Under the pieces are notes generated by a model. It saw only the letters and a list, made by a program, of their open reading frames with translations. It ran no database searches and had not been told where the DNA came from. A stretch of 64,000 nt of DNA from Cupriavidus sp. D384. GTDB taxonomy: Bacteria > Pseudomonadota > Gammaproteobacteria > Burkholderiales > Burkholderiaceae. The stretch spans positions 150,562 through 214,561 of the forward strand of contig NZ_BBQI01000095.1 of the NCBI RefSeq assembly GCF_001652915.1. Reading direction: 5' to 3'. This document shows positions 54,724-62,943 of the stretch, piece by piece (position 1 is the first letter of the stretch; each line of letters opens with the position of its first letter). Position numbers and translations under genes: made by a program.

Positions 54724-56946
54724 TCAGAAGTAGAAGTTGGCCGACAGTTCCGCCGCACGCGGGCGCCCCAGCAACCATTGCTGGCCGCCGTTCGAAAACG
54801 ATTCGGCGTAATCGCGGTTGAACAGGTTGTAGACGCGCAGCGTCAGTGCCGCCTGCTTCGACACGCGCCACGACAGCGCGGTATCGACCGTCGTATAGCT
54901 CGGCACGCGCACCTTGTTGGCCGTGTCGGCATAGCGGCCGCCCACGTAGCGCAGGCCCGTGGCGAACGTCCACTGCGGCATGAAGTTCCAGCTCAGCCAG
55001 GCGTTGGCGGCCTGCTGCGGCACGCTGGTCGGCACATTGCCGGCACGCGATACCGCCACGCCGCCAACCGACTCGTTGAAATCGTCGTAGCGGGCTCGCA
55101 GCACGGTGCCGTTGACGTCCAGGCGCAGGCCGCGCAGCACTTCCACGCTGGCCGATGCCTCCAGCCCGCGCGACGACTGTTCGCCCACCTGCTGGGTGAT
55201 CGTCGGATTGACCGGGTCGCGCGACAGCAGGTTTTTCTTGCGGATCTCGTAGGCCGCGAACGTCCATTCACCGCGATTGCCCCAGAAGGCCTGCTTCACC
55301 CCCACTTCCACCTGCTTGCCGGTCGCCAGTTCAAAGTTGCGCTGCGCGTCGTTCGTGGTCACCAGCGCGCCAAGCGGATCGGTGGCCGTGGCGTACTGCG
55401 CATAGACCGACAGGCCGGGCGTGAACTGGTACACCGTGCCCACGCGCCACGTGGTGTTGGCGAAGGTCTTCTCCCAGCCCGTGTTGGCGACCAGATCGGT
55501 ACGGTACAGCGTGGCGTGATCGAAACGCACGCCGCCAATGACCGACCACTGCGGCGTAAAGGAAATACGATGTTCCCCGAACAGCGCGTACTGCGTGGTG
55601 TTGGTGCGCAGGCGCGGCGACGTGACGATGCCCGGCGGACTGAAGAACATCCCCGGATCGAAGTCGTACGCGTTGACCGTGGACGCTCCGCCATACGGCG
55701 AGTTGTTCGAATGCGTGAAGTTGATCTTGTTGATGTCGAGCCCGACCGTCGTGGCGTTGTCCATCCCGAACACGCGGCTCTTGACCGTCATGTCGGCGCG
55801 ATTGCCCACCTGTTCCTGGTCATGCAGGATTTCCAGGTAATCGGTGCGGCGCACCTGCGACGCTGCCGGCAGGAACGAGTAGGTCTCGCTGTCGCGCCAA
55901 TGGCGGTGGCTGGTCAGGTAGTAGAACTGGTTGCGCACCGTGACGCGGTCGTTGGGCGTCCATTCGGCGTTCAGGCGCGTCCAGCGGTCGCGATAGCTGA
56001 TCTGGGCATCGCCCACGTTGTAGTTTTTCTTGCGCAGCGACGTGTCCAGGCTGCCGTTGACAAGCGGCACGCCGAAGTACTGCTGCGGATGCTGGGTGCC
56101 GTCGTCATAGGACAGCGTCAGATTGAATTCCGGGTTGATATCCAGCCGCACCGACGCCGACACCATCAGGTTGTTCGAATCGCCGCGATCGACCCAGCCC
56201 GCCGAGCGGTTGTAGGCCGTGGCGAAGCGGTACGACAGGTTGTCGTTGACGCGGCCGCCGCTGTCGAACGCCACCCGCGCGGTTTTCTCGGTGCCGCCGG
56301 TGATCTGCAGTTCGTTCTCGATGGGTCCCCGGATCGGCTTCTTCTGCACCACATTGACCACGCCGCCGATGGCGCCTTCGCCATACATCACCGATGCCGG
56401 GCCGCGCAGCACTTCGATACGGTCCACCGACCAGGTATCGAACGGAAACGTGACGGTGCCCGACGCCACGTACATGCGCGTGCCGTCGAGCAGTTGCATG
56501 ACCGAGCCCTGCCCCGAGAATCCGCGCGCCGTCAGCGACGTACCGCCGTTGCCGGGCGCCGGGTTGCCGGTGATACCGGTGGCGCGCGTCACGGCCTCGC
56601 GCACGGACTGATCGCCGCGCGCACGGATGCTCTCGCCGCCGAGCACTTCGACACTGGCCGGGGTTTCCAGCGGCGTCAGCCCCAGACGGCTACCGGTGTA
56701 TTCGGGCGTCGACAGGGCCAGTCCGGGTTGGTCGACCTGAGCGGTCTCGCTGACCGTGACGGCCGGCAGCATGCCTTCCTTCCGGTCGGAATCGGCCTCC
56801 TGGGCCAGTGCATACGGGAAATTGAGGCTGGCGACGGTGCCTAGCGAGGCAGCCAGCAGATGCGGCCGGCGCGCGCGCGCCAGCTGTAAGCGAAGTTGGG
56901 CCGAGCGCGAGCGGCCTGCGGAATGCGCGGACAGGTTGTGTTTCAT
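54724..56946 (-). CDS. TonB-dependent receptor, siderophore-receptor type, under cobalamin riboswitch
   Basis: The 740-residue outer-membrane receptor has a long signal peptide (cleavage near residue 49, YALAQE), a TonB box region LPAVTVSETA and a plug domain (TPLETPASVEVLGGE, RGFSGQGSVMQLLDGTRMY, SVDRIEVLRGPASVMYGEG). A 22-strand barrel follows, ending in LSANFYF with the terminal aromatic residue. By similarity it would be called a siderophore receptor (FhuE/FpvA group). But its mRNA leader is a cobalamin riboswitch, so its ligand is more likely a corrinoid, or a metal complex linked to B12 supply. The ATG at 56946 follows the leader; no TonB/ExbBD genes are nearby. Confidence 0.9.
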   Translation of the reverse strand: MKHNLSAHSAGRSRSAQLRLQLARARRPHLLAASLGTVASLNFPYALAQEADSDRKEGMLPAVTVSETAQVDQPGLALSTPEYTGSRLGLTPLETPASVEVLGGESIRARGDQSVREAVTRATGITGNPAPGNGGTSLTARGFSGQGSVMQLLDGTRMYVASGTVTFPFDTWSVDRIEVLRGPASVMYGEGAIGGVVNVVQKKPIRGPIENELQITGGTEKTARVAFDSGGRVNDNLSYRFATAYNRSAGWVDRGDSNNLMVSASVRLDINPEFNLTLSYDDGTQHPQQYFGVPLVNGSLDTSLRKKNYNVGDAQISYRDRWTRLNAEWTPNDRVTVRNQFYYLTSHRHWRDSETYSFLPAASQVRRTDYLEILHDQEQVGNRADMTVKSRVFGMDNATTVGLDINKINFTHSNNSPYGGASTVNAYDFDPGMFFSPPGIVTSPRLRTNTTQYALFGEHRISFTPQWSVIGGVRFDHATLYRTDLVANTGWEKTFANTTWRVGTVYQFTPGLSVYAQYATATDPLGALVTTNDAQRNFELATGKQVEVGVKQAFWGNRGEWTFAAYEIRKKNLLSRDPVNPTITQQVGEQSSRGLEASASVEVLRGLRLDVNGTVLRARYDDFNESVGGVAVSRAGNVPTSVPQQAANAWLSWNFMPQWTFATGLRYVGGRYADTANKVRVPSYTTVDTALSWRVSKQAALTLRVYNLFNRDYAESFSNGGQQWLLGRPRAAELSANFYF

Positions 56947-56989
56947 CGTGAAGCCGGACGACCCCGCCCGGGCAATGGAAATCGATGAT

Positions 56990-57222
56990 GACAACAGGCC
57001 GGTATCCGGGCTTGCAGGGCGGCACATGGCGCGCCGGGGTGCCATCGCCTTCCCGCGCCGCCTGAAGCTGGCGCAGTGGCTGCCGATCCCAGGGATCGGC
57101 CTGACGGTTCCCAACCTGCTTACCGTTGCGGGGGCAGCACAGGCATTGCCGGTTCTCGTCGAAATCTGGACGAGCGGCGACGCACCTGTTTCCCGTTTAA
57201 CCGGCGATGGCTTCGCCGGCAC
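56990..57222 (-). ncRNA. Cobalamin (AdoCbl-type) riboswitch
   Basis: The minus strand shows conserved elements of a class I cobalamin riboswitch in order: GGTTAAACGGGAAACAGGTG (57202 down to 57183), the B12 box GCTGCCCCCGCAACGGTAAG (57138-57119), CCACTG (57079-57074), GGGAAGGCGATGGCACC in the next stem region and the 3' closing element GCAAGCCCGGATACCGGCC (57015-56997). The whole spans about 230 bases and lies 44 bases ahead of the receptor start, so it likely controls translation or termination of that gene in response to cobalamin. The ends are approximate. Confidence 0.93.
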
Positions 57223-57266
57223 CTGCCGTCACGGACGGCACACGAGGGCCGTGTGCCGCGGGGCGC

Positions 57267-57293
57267 ATTCTACCTGCAACAGCTTTGATACAA
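57267..57293 (-). promoter_or_regulatory. Promoter candidate for the riboswitch/receptor transcript
   Basis: On the minus strand TTGTAT (57293-57288) and TAGAAT (57272-57267) are 15 bases apart (or TTTGTA with 16). Transcription would begin near 57260, about 40 bases ahead of the riboswitch and just past the terminator at 57301-57337. Confidence 0.45.
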
Positions 57294-57300
57294 ACGCGAC

Positions 57301-57337
57301 AAAAGGACACGCGCTGGGGGTGTCCCCTTGCGTGTCC
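57301..57337 (-). terminator. Intrinsic terminator of the amino-acid ABC operon
   Basis: On the minus strand an 8-bp stem GGACACGC / GCGTGTCC encloses an inner GGGG-TGT-CCCC hairpin and is followed by TTTTGT. It starts 14 bases beyond the ATPase stop and separates that operon from the riboswitch promoter. Confidence 0.8.
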
Positions 57338-57350
57338 TCCGTGCGCGGCG

Positions 57351-58148
57351 TCAGAACACGCGCGTCAGGAATTCCCGTGTCCGCGCATGGACGGGGGCCC
57401 CGAACAACTGTTCCGGCGCGCCTTCCTCGACCACCTTTCCGCCATCCATGAAGACCACATGGTTAGCCACTTCGCGCGCGAAACCCATTTCGTGCGTGAC
57501 CACCAGCATCGTCATATGTTCGTCCGCCAATTGGCGCATGGTCCGCAGGACTTCGCCGGTCAGTTCGGGGTCGAGCGCCGAGGTGGGCTCGTCGAACAGC
57601 ATGATGTCCGGCTCCATCGCCAGCGCACGGGCAATCGCCACGCGCTGCTTCTGGCCGCCCGACAGGCGCGACGGATAGCTGTCGCGCTTGTCGAACAGGC
57701 CCACCTTGCGCAACAGGTCTTCGGCCAGCGGGATGATGCGGTCGCGCGACATGCCCTTGACCGTCATCGGTGCCTCGGCCAGGTTCTGCAGCACGGTCAG
57801 ATGCGGGAACAGGTTGAACGACTGGAAGACCATGCCCATTTTGGCGCAAATACGACGCAGGTCGGCACCCTTGGCATAGCGCACGCCGTCGCCGTCGGTG
57901 GCGGCCAGCACTTCGCCTTCAATTTCCAGCGTGCCCCGGTCGATGACTTCCAGATGGTTCAGGCACCGCAGCAGCGTGCTCTTGCCCGACCCCGACGGGC
58001 CGATCACGGCGGTCACGTCGCCCTTGCGCAGCGACAGCGACACGCCCTTGAGCACTTCGAGCGGGCCAAAGGACTTGTGGATGTCCTGGGCCGACACCAT
58101 CAACGGGCGCTCGCGCACGCCGGCGTTCTTATTGTTCGTATCGTGCAT
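57351..58148 (-). CDS. Polar amino-acid ABC importer ATPase (GlnQ-type)
   Basis: A 265-residue ATPase with Walker A GPSGSGKS (50-57), signature LSGGQKQR (162-169), Walker B IMLFDEPTSALDPE (about 182-195) and the H-loop VVTHEMGFAREVA. The type is that of GlnQ/HisP/ArtP. It overlaps the permease gene by 20 bases at its start, and a strong terminator follows. With the permease and the lipoprotein binding protein it forms a complete importer, but the amino acid is not defined. Confidence 0.93.
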   Translation of the reverse strand: MHDTNNKNAGVRERPLMVSAQDIHKSFGPLEVLKGVSLSLRKGDVTAVIGPSGSGKSTLLRCLNHLEVIDRGTLEIEGEVLAATDGDGVRYAKGADLRRICAKMGMVFQSFNLFPHLTVLQNLAEAPMTVKGMSRDRIIPLAEDLLRKVGLFDKRDSYPSRLSGGQKQRVAIARALAMEPDIMLFDEPTSALDPELTGEVLRTMRQLADEHMTMLVVTHEMGFAREVANHVVFMDGGKVVEEGAPEQLFGAPVHARTREFLTRVF

Positions 58149-58782
58149 AGCGTTTTTCCAGACGTTGGAAGAGCCACGTCAGAACCAGCGTCATCACCAG
58201 GTAAAACAGCGCGGCGACCAGGAACGGGGTTGTCGTGAAATCACGCTGCACGATGCTGCGCGCGGTGCGCAGGATGTCGTTGAGCGCCAGCACGTAGATC
58301 AGCGAGGTGTCCTTGACCAGCGTGATGGTCTCGTTGCTCACCGGAGGCAGCACGCGGCCGATCATCTGGGGCAGCACGATCCGGCGCATGGTCTGGAAAT
58401 AGCTCAGGCCCAGCGTCTTGCTGGCCTCGTACTGGCCGCGCTCCACCGACTGGATGCCGGCGCGGAAGATCTCGGCAAAGTACGCCGCGTAGTTCAGCGC
58501 GAAGGCGACCACGGCAGCGGGAAAATCGGGCAGCCGGATGCCGACATAGGGCACGAACGGCAGCGCGAAATAGATGAAGAGCATCTGCAGCATCAGCGGC
58601 GTGCCGCGCATCAGCCAGATATAGCCATTCACAAGGCCACTGACCGGCGCCCACGCCGAGATTCGCAGCAGGGCCAGCGCCAGGCCCAGCGGCACCGACA
58701 GGCCCAGCGTGATGGCGAACAGGGTCAAGGTGACCTTGGCCCCTTCCACCATCGGAGGCAGGAGAGAAAGAACGTAGTCCAT
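58129..58782 (-). CDS. Polar amino-acid ABC importer permease
   Basis: A 217-residue HisM/GlnP-type permease with five predicted helices and the EAA-like loop YEASKTLGLSYFQTMRRIVLPQ near residues 135-156. Typical phrases are WLMRGTPLMLQMLFIYFALP and NYAAYFAEIFRAGIQSVERGQ. It is the only permease gene of the system and probably works as a homodimer. The binding-protein gene is 86 bases upstream. Confidence 0.93.
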   Translation of the reverse strand: MDYVLSLLPPMVEGAKVTLTLFAITLGLSVPLGLALALLRISAWAPVSGLVNGYIWLMRGTPLMLQMLFIYFALPFVPYVGIRLPDFPAAVVAFALNYAAYFAEIFRAGIQSVERGQYEASKTLGLSYFQTMRRIVLPQMIGRVLPPVSNETITLVKDTSLIYVLALNDILRTARSIVQRDFTTTPFLVAALFYLVMTLVLTWLFQRLEKRYARYEQ

Positions 58783-58868
58783 GCTGAAACGTTACGCCGC
58801 AAGTGCAACAGGGCCGGTGCAAATTACTGCGTTTCCCGAACCCTGCGCTGCCTGCGAGTTGGCTGTCC

Positions 58869-59657
58869 TTACTTCGTGATGTCCGCGCCGAACCACTGGG
58901 TGGCGATGCGTGCGGCCGTGCCATCCTGCTTCATCGAGGCCAGCGTCTTGTTCAGCTTGTCCAGCAGTTCGGCGTCGTCCTTGCGCACGCCCACGCCGTA
59001 GTCTTCGGTACCGAAGTTCTCGGTCAGGATGCGGTATTCGCCGGCGCGCTTGCTGGCGAGGTAGCGGCCCACCACTTCGTCGACCACCACGGCGTCGAGC
59101 CGGCCGGCCGAGAGGTCCATCAGCGCCGTCACATTATCGCCAAACGACTTCAGTTCCTTCAGGCTGGCGGCCACGGTCGCCTCTTTCTTGATGGCGTCCA
59201 CGGCGCTGCTGCCGTCCTGCGCGCCGACGATGCGGCCGGCCAGGTCGGCCTTGGTCTGGATCGGCGACTTTTCGGTCACCATGACGATCTGGTGGTTCGT
59301 CATGTACGGTGCCGTGAAGCCGATGTTCTTCTTGCGGTCCTCGGTGATCGTCAGGCCGTTCCACAGCACGTCAACGCGCTTGCCGTTCAGTTCCGCTTCC
59401 TTGGCGCTCCAGTCGATCGGCTTGAATTCCACGGTCATGCCAAGCCGCTGCGCCGCTTCCTTTGCCATGTCGATGTCGAAGCCAACCAGCTGGTTGCTGG
59501 CATCGCGAAAGCCCATCGGCGGGAAGTTGTCGTCCAGGCCCACCACGATGCTGGTGCTGGCGCTGGCGGGCTTTGCCGCCGGCGTCGGATCGCTCTTGCC
59601 ACAGGCGGCCAGCAACGAAAGACCGGAAATCAGGAGAACGGCTGCTATTTTTTTCAT
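58869..59657 (-). CDS. Polar amino-acid ABC binding lipoprotein
   Basis: A 262-residue family 3 binding protein with lipobox LLAACG (Cys19), so it is tethered to the inner membrane. The ligand domain starts with IVVGLDDNFPPMGFRDASNQLVGFDIDMA, followed by DVLWNGLTITEDRKKNIGFTAPY, as in glutamine/cystine-type proteins. It heads the importer operon. The upstream 450 bases up to 60107 are non-coding and structured. Confidence 0.92.
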   Translation of the reverse strand: MKKIAAVLLISGLSLLAACGKSDPTPAAKPASASTSIVVGLDDNFPPMGFRDASNQLVGFDIDMAKEAAQRLGMTVEFKPIDWSAKEAELNGKRVDVLWNGLTITEDRKKNIGFTAPYMTNHQIVMVTEKSPIQTKADLAGRIVGAQDGSSAVDAIKKEATVAASLKELKSFGDNVTALMDLSAGRLDAVVVDEVVGRYLASKRAGEYRILTENFGTEDYGVGVRKDDAELLDKLNKTLASMKQDGTAARIATQWFGADITK

Positions 59658-60107
59658 GATGTCGAGGAGAGATTAAGGGCGCGGCAACATGTGCCGCCGC
59701 ACCGATGGCAGGATCGCCGCCACCGGCGCCCATTGGCGCCCATCGGCGCAATTGGCCGCGCACGCCCGGGCCGCGCCCGGCGCCGCGCACAATTGCCCAC
59801 CGCGCCGGGTTGTCAGCCGGCACGGTCGGGAAAGCGGGAATTGGGCGCGGAATCGGCAAGGCGATCCGCAGAGGTCGCTGAACGCGTGAGCAATCGGTCA
59901 CTTGGCGTACCGTCCACCGGCTTGACCGATGGACAACGCCGGGTGACCAGCCAACAGGCCGACATTCTACAGGGACGCACAGCGCGGCAGGCCGTCAATG
60001 CCGCCACGCCCGATGTCATCCCTCACCATATTGATACCTCAAAGGCACTTGAGATGCCGGAAGCGTGCCGTCGCAGGCGAACGGCGCGGCTCGCGAGCCG
60101 GATCGGC
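59658..60107. other. 450-base non-coding region with several inverted repeats
   Basis: No gene is supported here: open frames have shadow-like composition and no start signals. The region holds a tandem GGCGCCCATt/c repeat (59726-59745), the inverted arms GCAATTG / CAATTGC (59748-59754, 59790-59796), a long hairpin at 59896-59948, and CTCAA/TTGAG and GGCTCG/CGAGCC palindromes (60038-60053, 60089-60100) beyond the end of the chromate operon. Confidence 0.6.
59896..59948 (-). ncRNA. Long stem-loop in the leader of the amino-acid binding-protein gene
   Basis: GGTCAC-tt-GGCGT (59896-59908) pairs with ACGCC-gg-GTGACC (59936-59948), the two T-G positions as wobbles. After a small internal loop GTCCA pairs with TGGAC and CGG with CCG at the tip. 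This 53-base structure lies about 240 bases before the binding-protein start. It may be a leader regulatory element or a small RNA; no known riboswitch was recognised. Confidence 0.35.
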
Positions 60108-60566
60108 TCAGACCGGCATGGCCGGCGGCCAGTTGTGCGTCTCGCCCTGGCAATCCTTGCACCAGGCGTACAGGGCGTCGTACATGACCATGCCCTGGCG
60201 CAGCATGTCGTGATCGTCGGCGAAGGTTTTCGACAGGCCCAGCGATATGGCATAGAGGCCGCCCGACTCGCGGGTCAGGTCCAGCCGCGATGTGTCGGCC
60301 CCCCTGACGATTGCTGCAAGGCGGCCGAGCGACGGGTCCGTGAGTTCGTACTTCTTCAGGAAGGCGTCGAAACTGCACAGCTCGCCTTCATGCGACAGTT
60401 CCACGCCGGGAATGTCGTACGGTATCGCCCCGCTGCGCTCCGCCTCGGCCAGCACGTCGCCGGCCGGCACATAGAGGAATTCGGGCGATGGGTCGATGAA
60501 CCGGGCCACCAGCCAGGGACAGGCAATCCGGTCGATCTTGGGACGCTCTCGCGTAATCCATTTCAT
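60108..60566 (-). CDS. Stand-alone ChrB-domain chromate resistance protein
   Basis: A 152-residue protein made only of the chromate-resistance (ChrB C-terminal) domain: KIDRIACPWLVARFIDP, where full ChrB two genes upstream has WVDRVACAWLIQRFIDP. It lacks the N-terminal winged-helix part and so is not expected to bind DNA. Late features are CSFDAFLKKYEL and the C-terminal WCKDCQGETHNWPP with two cysteines. It is the last gene of the chr operon, 36 bases after chrA. The biochemical role of the domain is uncertain, with a chromate-sensing or reductive role proposed for relatives. Confidence 0.88.
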   Translation of the reverse strand: MKWITRERPKIDRIACPWLVARFIDPSPEFLYVPAGDVLAEAERSGAIPYDIPGVELSHEGELCSFDAFLKKYELTDPSLGRLAAIVRGADTSRLDLTRESGGLYAISLGLSKTFADDHDMLRQGMVMYDALYAWCKDCQGETHNWPPAMPV

Positions 60567-60602
60567 GATGGGCTCCTGAATATCCGCCAGCGCTGGCTGA
60601 CA

Positions 60603-61802
60603 TCAGCCGCGCAGCAGCGGGTAGGCGATCAGCCCGGCAATGGCCGCGCCGAGCACGATCACCGGCTCTGGCAGTTTCTTGAAACGCCAGAGCAACAGCA
60701 TCGTGACCACGGCCAGCACCACGGTCGGGACATCGATCAACGAACGTCTGGCGAGCACGATCACGGCGCCCGTGATGGCGCCCACGGCCGCCGCCGTCAC
60801 ACCATCCACGAATGCGATGATGGCCGGCCGCTTGCCGTACTTCTTGAAATACGGCGCCGGGATGACCGTAAACAGATAGCAGGGCAGGAACGTGGCCAGC
60901 GCGGCCACGACAGCGCCGGGCAGGCCGGCCACCAGATACCCGATAAAGCCCACGGTAATCACCACGGGCCCGGGAGTGATCATGGCAACCGCCACCGCAT
61001 CGACAAACTGCTTGTCGTTGAGCCAGTGATGCTCGGTCACGACGCCGCCGTACAGGAACGGCACGATCGCCAGTCCCGAGCCGAAAACGAAGGCGCCGGC
61101 CTTTGCAAAGAACACGCCGATCTGCAGGAGCAGCGGCCAGTCCAGGCTACTGGCGAACCCCCCGGCCATCGGCAGCTGCGCGGCAGCGACGGCATTGACG
61201 CCGCGCTCGCGCAGCCACTTGGGCGGTGCCCGCCAGAACCATGCGAGCACGCCCGCGGCAACGAAGAGCCACGCGATTTCCGATTCGGTGATGACCGTGA
61301 CCGCCGCCAGTACCAGGTAGATGCCCCACAGCAAGGGGTCACGGCCCACGCTCTTGTTGGTCAGCTTGTACGCGCTCAGGGTGATGATGCCGATCACCGC
61401 CGCCCCCACGCCGTAGAACACCGACTGCATCCAGGTCAGCCCGCCGAACCGTGTATAAGCCCAGCCCAGCGCCAGCACCATCAGGAACGACGGCAGGACG
61501 AAGGCGATGCCAACCAGCGTCGCGCCAGCAATGCGGTAGTGGACATATCCCAGATAGATGGCAAGTTGCGCGGCCATCGGGCCCGGCGCCAGTTGCGCCA
61601 GCGCAATGCCTTCCTTGTAGTCCGCATCGGTAATCCACTGCATGCGCTCGACCAGGTCGCGATGCATGTAGCCGGCCAGCGCCACCGGCCCGCCAAAACC
61701 CAGCGTGCCCAGGCGCAGCATGTAGAACACCAGCTGCCAGAGGCTGTACCGGGGGCCATCCTGCCCGACTTCGTCGGTGGGAGTCGTGTCTTGCGGGTTC
61801 AT
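60603..61802 (-). CDS. chrA: Chromate efflux transporter ChrA
   Basis: ChrA exports chromate from the cytoplasm in exchange for protons. The 399-residue length and two homologous CHR halves (about residues 20-190 and 215-395) are those of the long-chain family. Signature phrases are LGFGGPVALAGYMHRDLVER near residues 35-54, LAQLAPGPMAAQLAIYLGY and, in the second half, FGSGLAIVPFLYGGVV and VAMITPGPVVITVGFIGY. It follows chrB by 18 bases, and the two are surely one transcript. Confidence 0.96.
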   Translation of the reverse strand: MNPQDTTPTDEVGQDGPRYSLWQLVFYMLRLGTLGFGGPVALAGYMHRDLVERMQWITDADYKEGIALAQLAPGPMAAQLAIYLGYVHYRIAGATLVGIAFVLPSFLMVLALGWAYTRFGGLTWMQSVFYGVGAAVIGIITLSAYKLTNKSVGRDPLLWGIYLVLAAVTVITESEIAWLFVAAGVLAWFWRAPPKWLRERGVNAVAAAQLPMAGGFASSLDWPLLLQIGVFFAKAGAFVFGSGLAIVPFLYGGVVTEHHWLNDKQFVDAVAVAMITPGPVVITVGFIGYLVAGLPGAVVAALATFLPCYLFTVIPAPYFKKYGKRPAIIAFVDGVTAAAVGAITGAVIVLARRSLIDVPTVVLAVVTMLLLWRFKKLPEPVIVLGAAIAGLIAYPLLRG

Positions 61803-61820
61803 GTCCGATGTCCTCTTGCG

Positions 61821-62798
61821 CTACCGCTTGCGGCGGCTTGCGCTACCGTAGTGGGTGTAAAGCGAATCCAGCACCGGGCCCATGGCCTGCAGCAAGGCGT
61901 CGTCGTCCGGCATCCGCGTGCGCGCCCCGGTCAGCACGGCCTCGAATCCGCTGGCCTCCGCGACCGGTGCGCCACCGACATCGAGCACGTGAACCAGTTG
62001 CGCCAGCTTTGACAGCCCCTTGTCCTCGTCCAGCCCGAAACTTGCCATCAGCACCTCGAACGACACGCGGTCGCCGATATGCGTGAAGGTCGCGCCATCG
62101 AAGTCGAACCCGAGGGCATCGTCCGGACACTGCCGCAAATCGTCCAGCCACAGGAACGTGGCGTGCGGATCGATAAAGCGCTGGATCAGCCAGGCGCAGG
62201 CGACGCGGTCGACCCAGAGGTGCCTGCGCGTGGCCCAGCGGCGCCCCTGGTACTGCGTCGGATCGCGCCGGGCAATGGCCCCGGCGACGCCGTGAGGCTC
62301 ACCCGGAGACAGCGTTGCATCAACCGCTGCATTGAAATCGCGCCACTTTGCCTCGGCAATCGATGTTGCCTCGCCAGGAAAGAAGTCTGTCCTCCGGATG
62401 GCGTCGTAGCCGCGTCCCAGCCGGCGCGCTGCCCGCAACAACTCGGCTTCTCCAAGGCCCGTGATGGCCTGGCGGGCGGCTGCCAGCTCGGCCGTCCAGT
62501 CGGCGTATTCGGCCGACCGGTCGAACAATCGCCGATAGTCGGTCTCCTGGTCCGATGTAGCCACGACCGATAGCAACCAGACCTTGCCGTCCTGATCGGC
62601 CGCGTCATCGGCAATCGCCTGCAGCGGCTGCAGCAATTCGGCCCGATCCGGAACCAGATAGACGCCATCGCGCAGGGCCGCCCCGCCCAGCGCCTTGATC
62701 GCTCGCCAGAAGCGCATGCGGGCGGTGGCTGCCGTGGTGGGCAGGCTGATAACAAGGACCCGCCAGCCGGCGGCGATCGGGGAATGAGCGGCGTTCAT
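61821..62798 (-). CDS. chrB: ChrB, chromate-responsive regulator
   Basis: The 325-residue product has an N-terminal DNA-binding region (residues 10-165, RVLVISLPTTAATARMRFWRA and LRDGVYLVPDR). The C-terminal chromate-resistance domain covers about residues 185-320 (WVDRVACAWLIQRFIDP, FTHIGDRVSFEVLMASFGL). ChrB is the chromate sensor-repressor of chr operons. No Shine-Dalgarno site is seen before the ATG at 62798 or the ATG at 62807, and the promoter guess places the RNA start within about 10-20 bases, so translation may be nearly leaderless. It heads chrB-chrA-ChrB-domain. Confidence 0.92.
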   Translation of the reverse strand: MNAAHSPIAAGWRVLVISLPTTAATARMRFWRAIKALGGAALRDGVYLVPDRAELLQPLQAIADDAADQDGKVWLLSVVATSDQETDYRRLFDRSAEYADWTAELAAARQAITGLGEAELLRAARRLGRGYDAIRRTDFFPGEATSIAEAKWRDFNAAVDATLSPGEPHGVAGAIARRDPTQYQGRRWATRRHLWVDRVACAWLIQRFIDPHATFLWLDDLRQCPDDALGFDFDGATFTHIGDRVSFEVLMASFGLDEDKGLSKLAQLVHVLDVGGAPVAEASGFEAVLTGARTRMPDDDALLQAMGPVLDSLYTHYGSASRRKR

Positions 62799-62822
62799 GC
62801 GAGGCATCGTAGATTGCCGCAA

Positions 62823-62854
62823 CGTGTACTTCAACCTTGTCACAAGGTCTACAG
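62823..62854 (-). promoter_or_regulatory. chrB promoter with perfect palindromic operator
   Basis: ACCTTGT-C-ACAAGGT (62834-62848) is a perfect 7-1-7 palindrome. On the minus strand it lies between a weak -35 TAGACC and a weak -10 TACACG (62828-62823), 17 bases apart, and overlaps the -35. This is a position well suited to repression by ChrB. The assignment is by position only. Confidence 0.55.
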
Positions 62855-62943
62855 TCTCGTCGGGCCAGCGCGATGTGCCCAATACGCCGCGCGTGGATAG
62901 TGCCGACTACATGCCATGCAATCCCGATATCGACCTAAACCGG

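Noticed and set aside
59813..60019. A 68-codon open frame in the gap before the importer
   Set aside because: No ribosome-binding site, no family resemblance, and it overlaps a strong stem-loop; more likely non-coding.
58803..62012. A plus-strand open frame of over 1000 codons across the amino-acid importer and chromate genes
   Set aside because: It runs antisense to several conserved genes and through a non-coding gap; no motif is recognisable.
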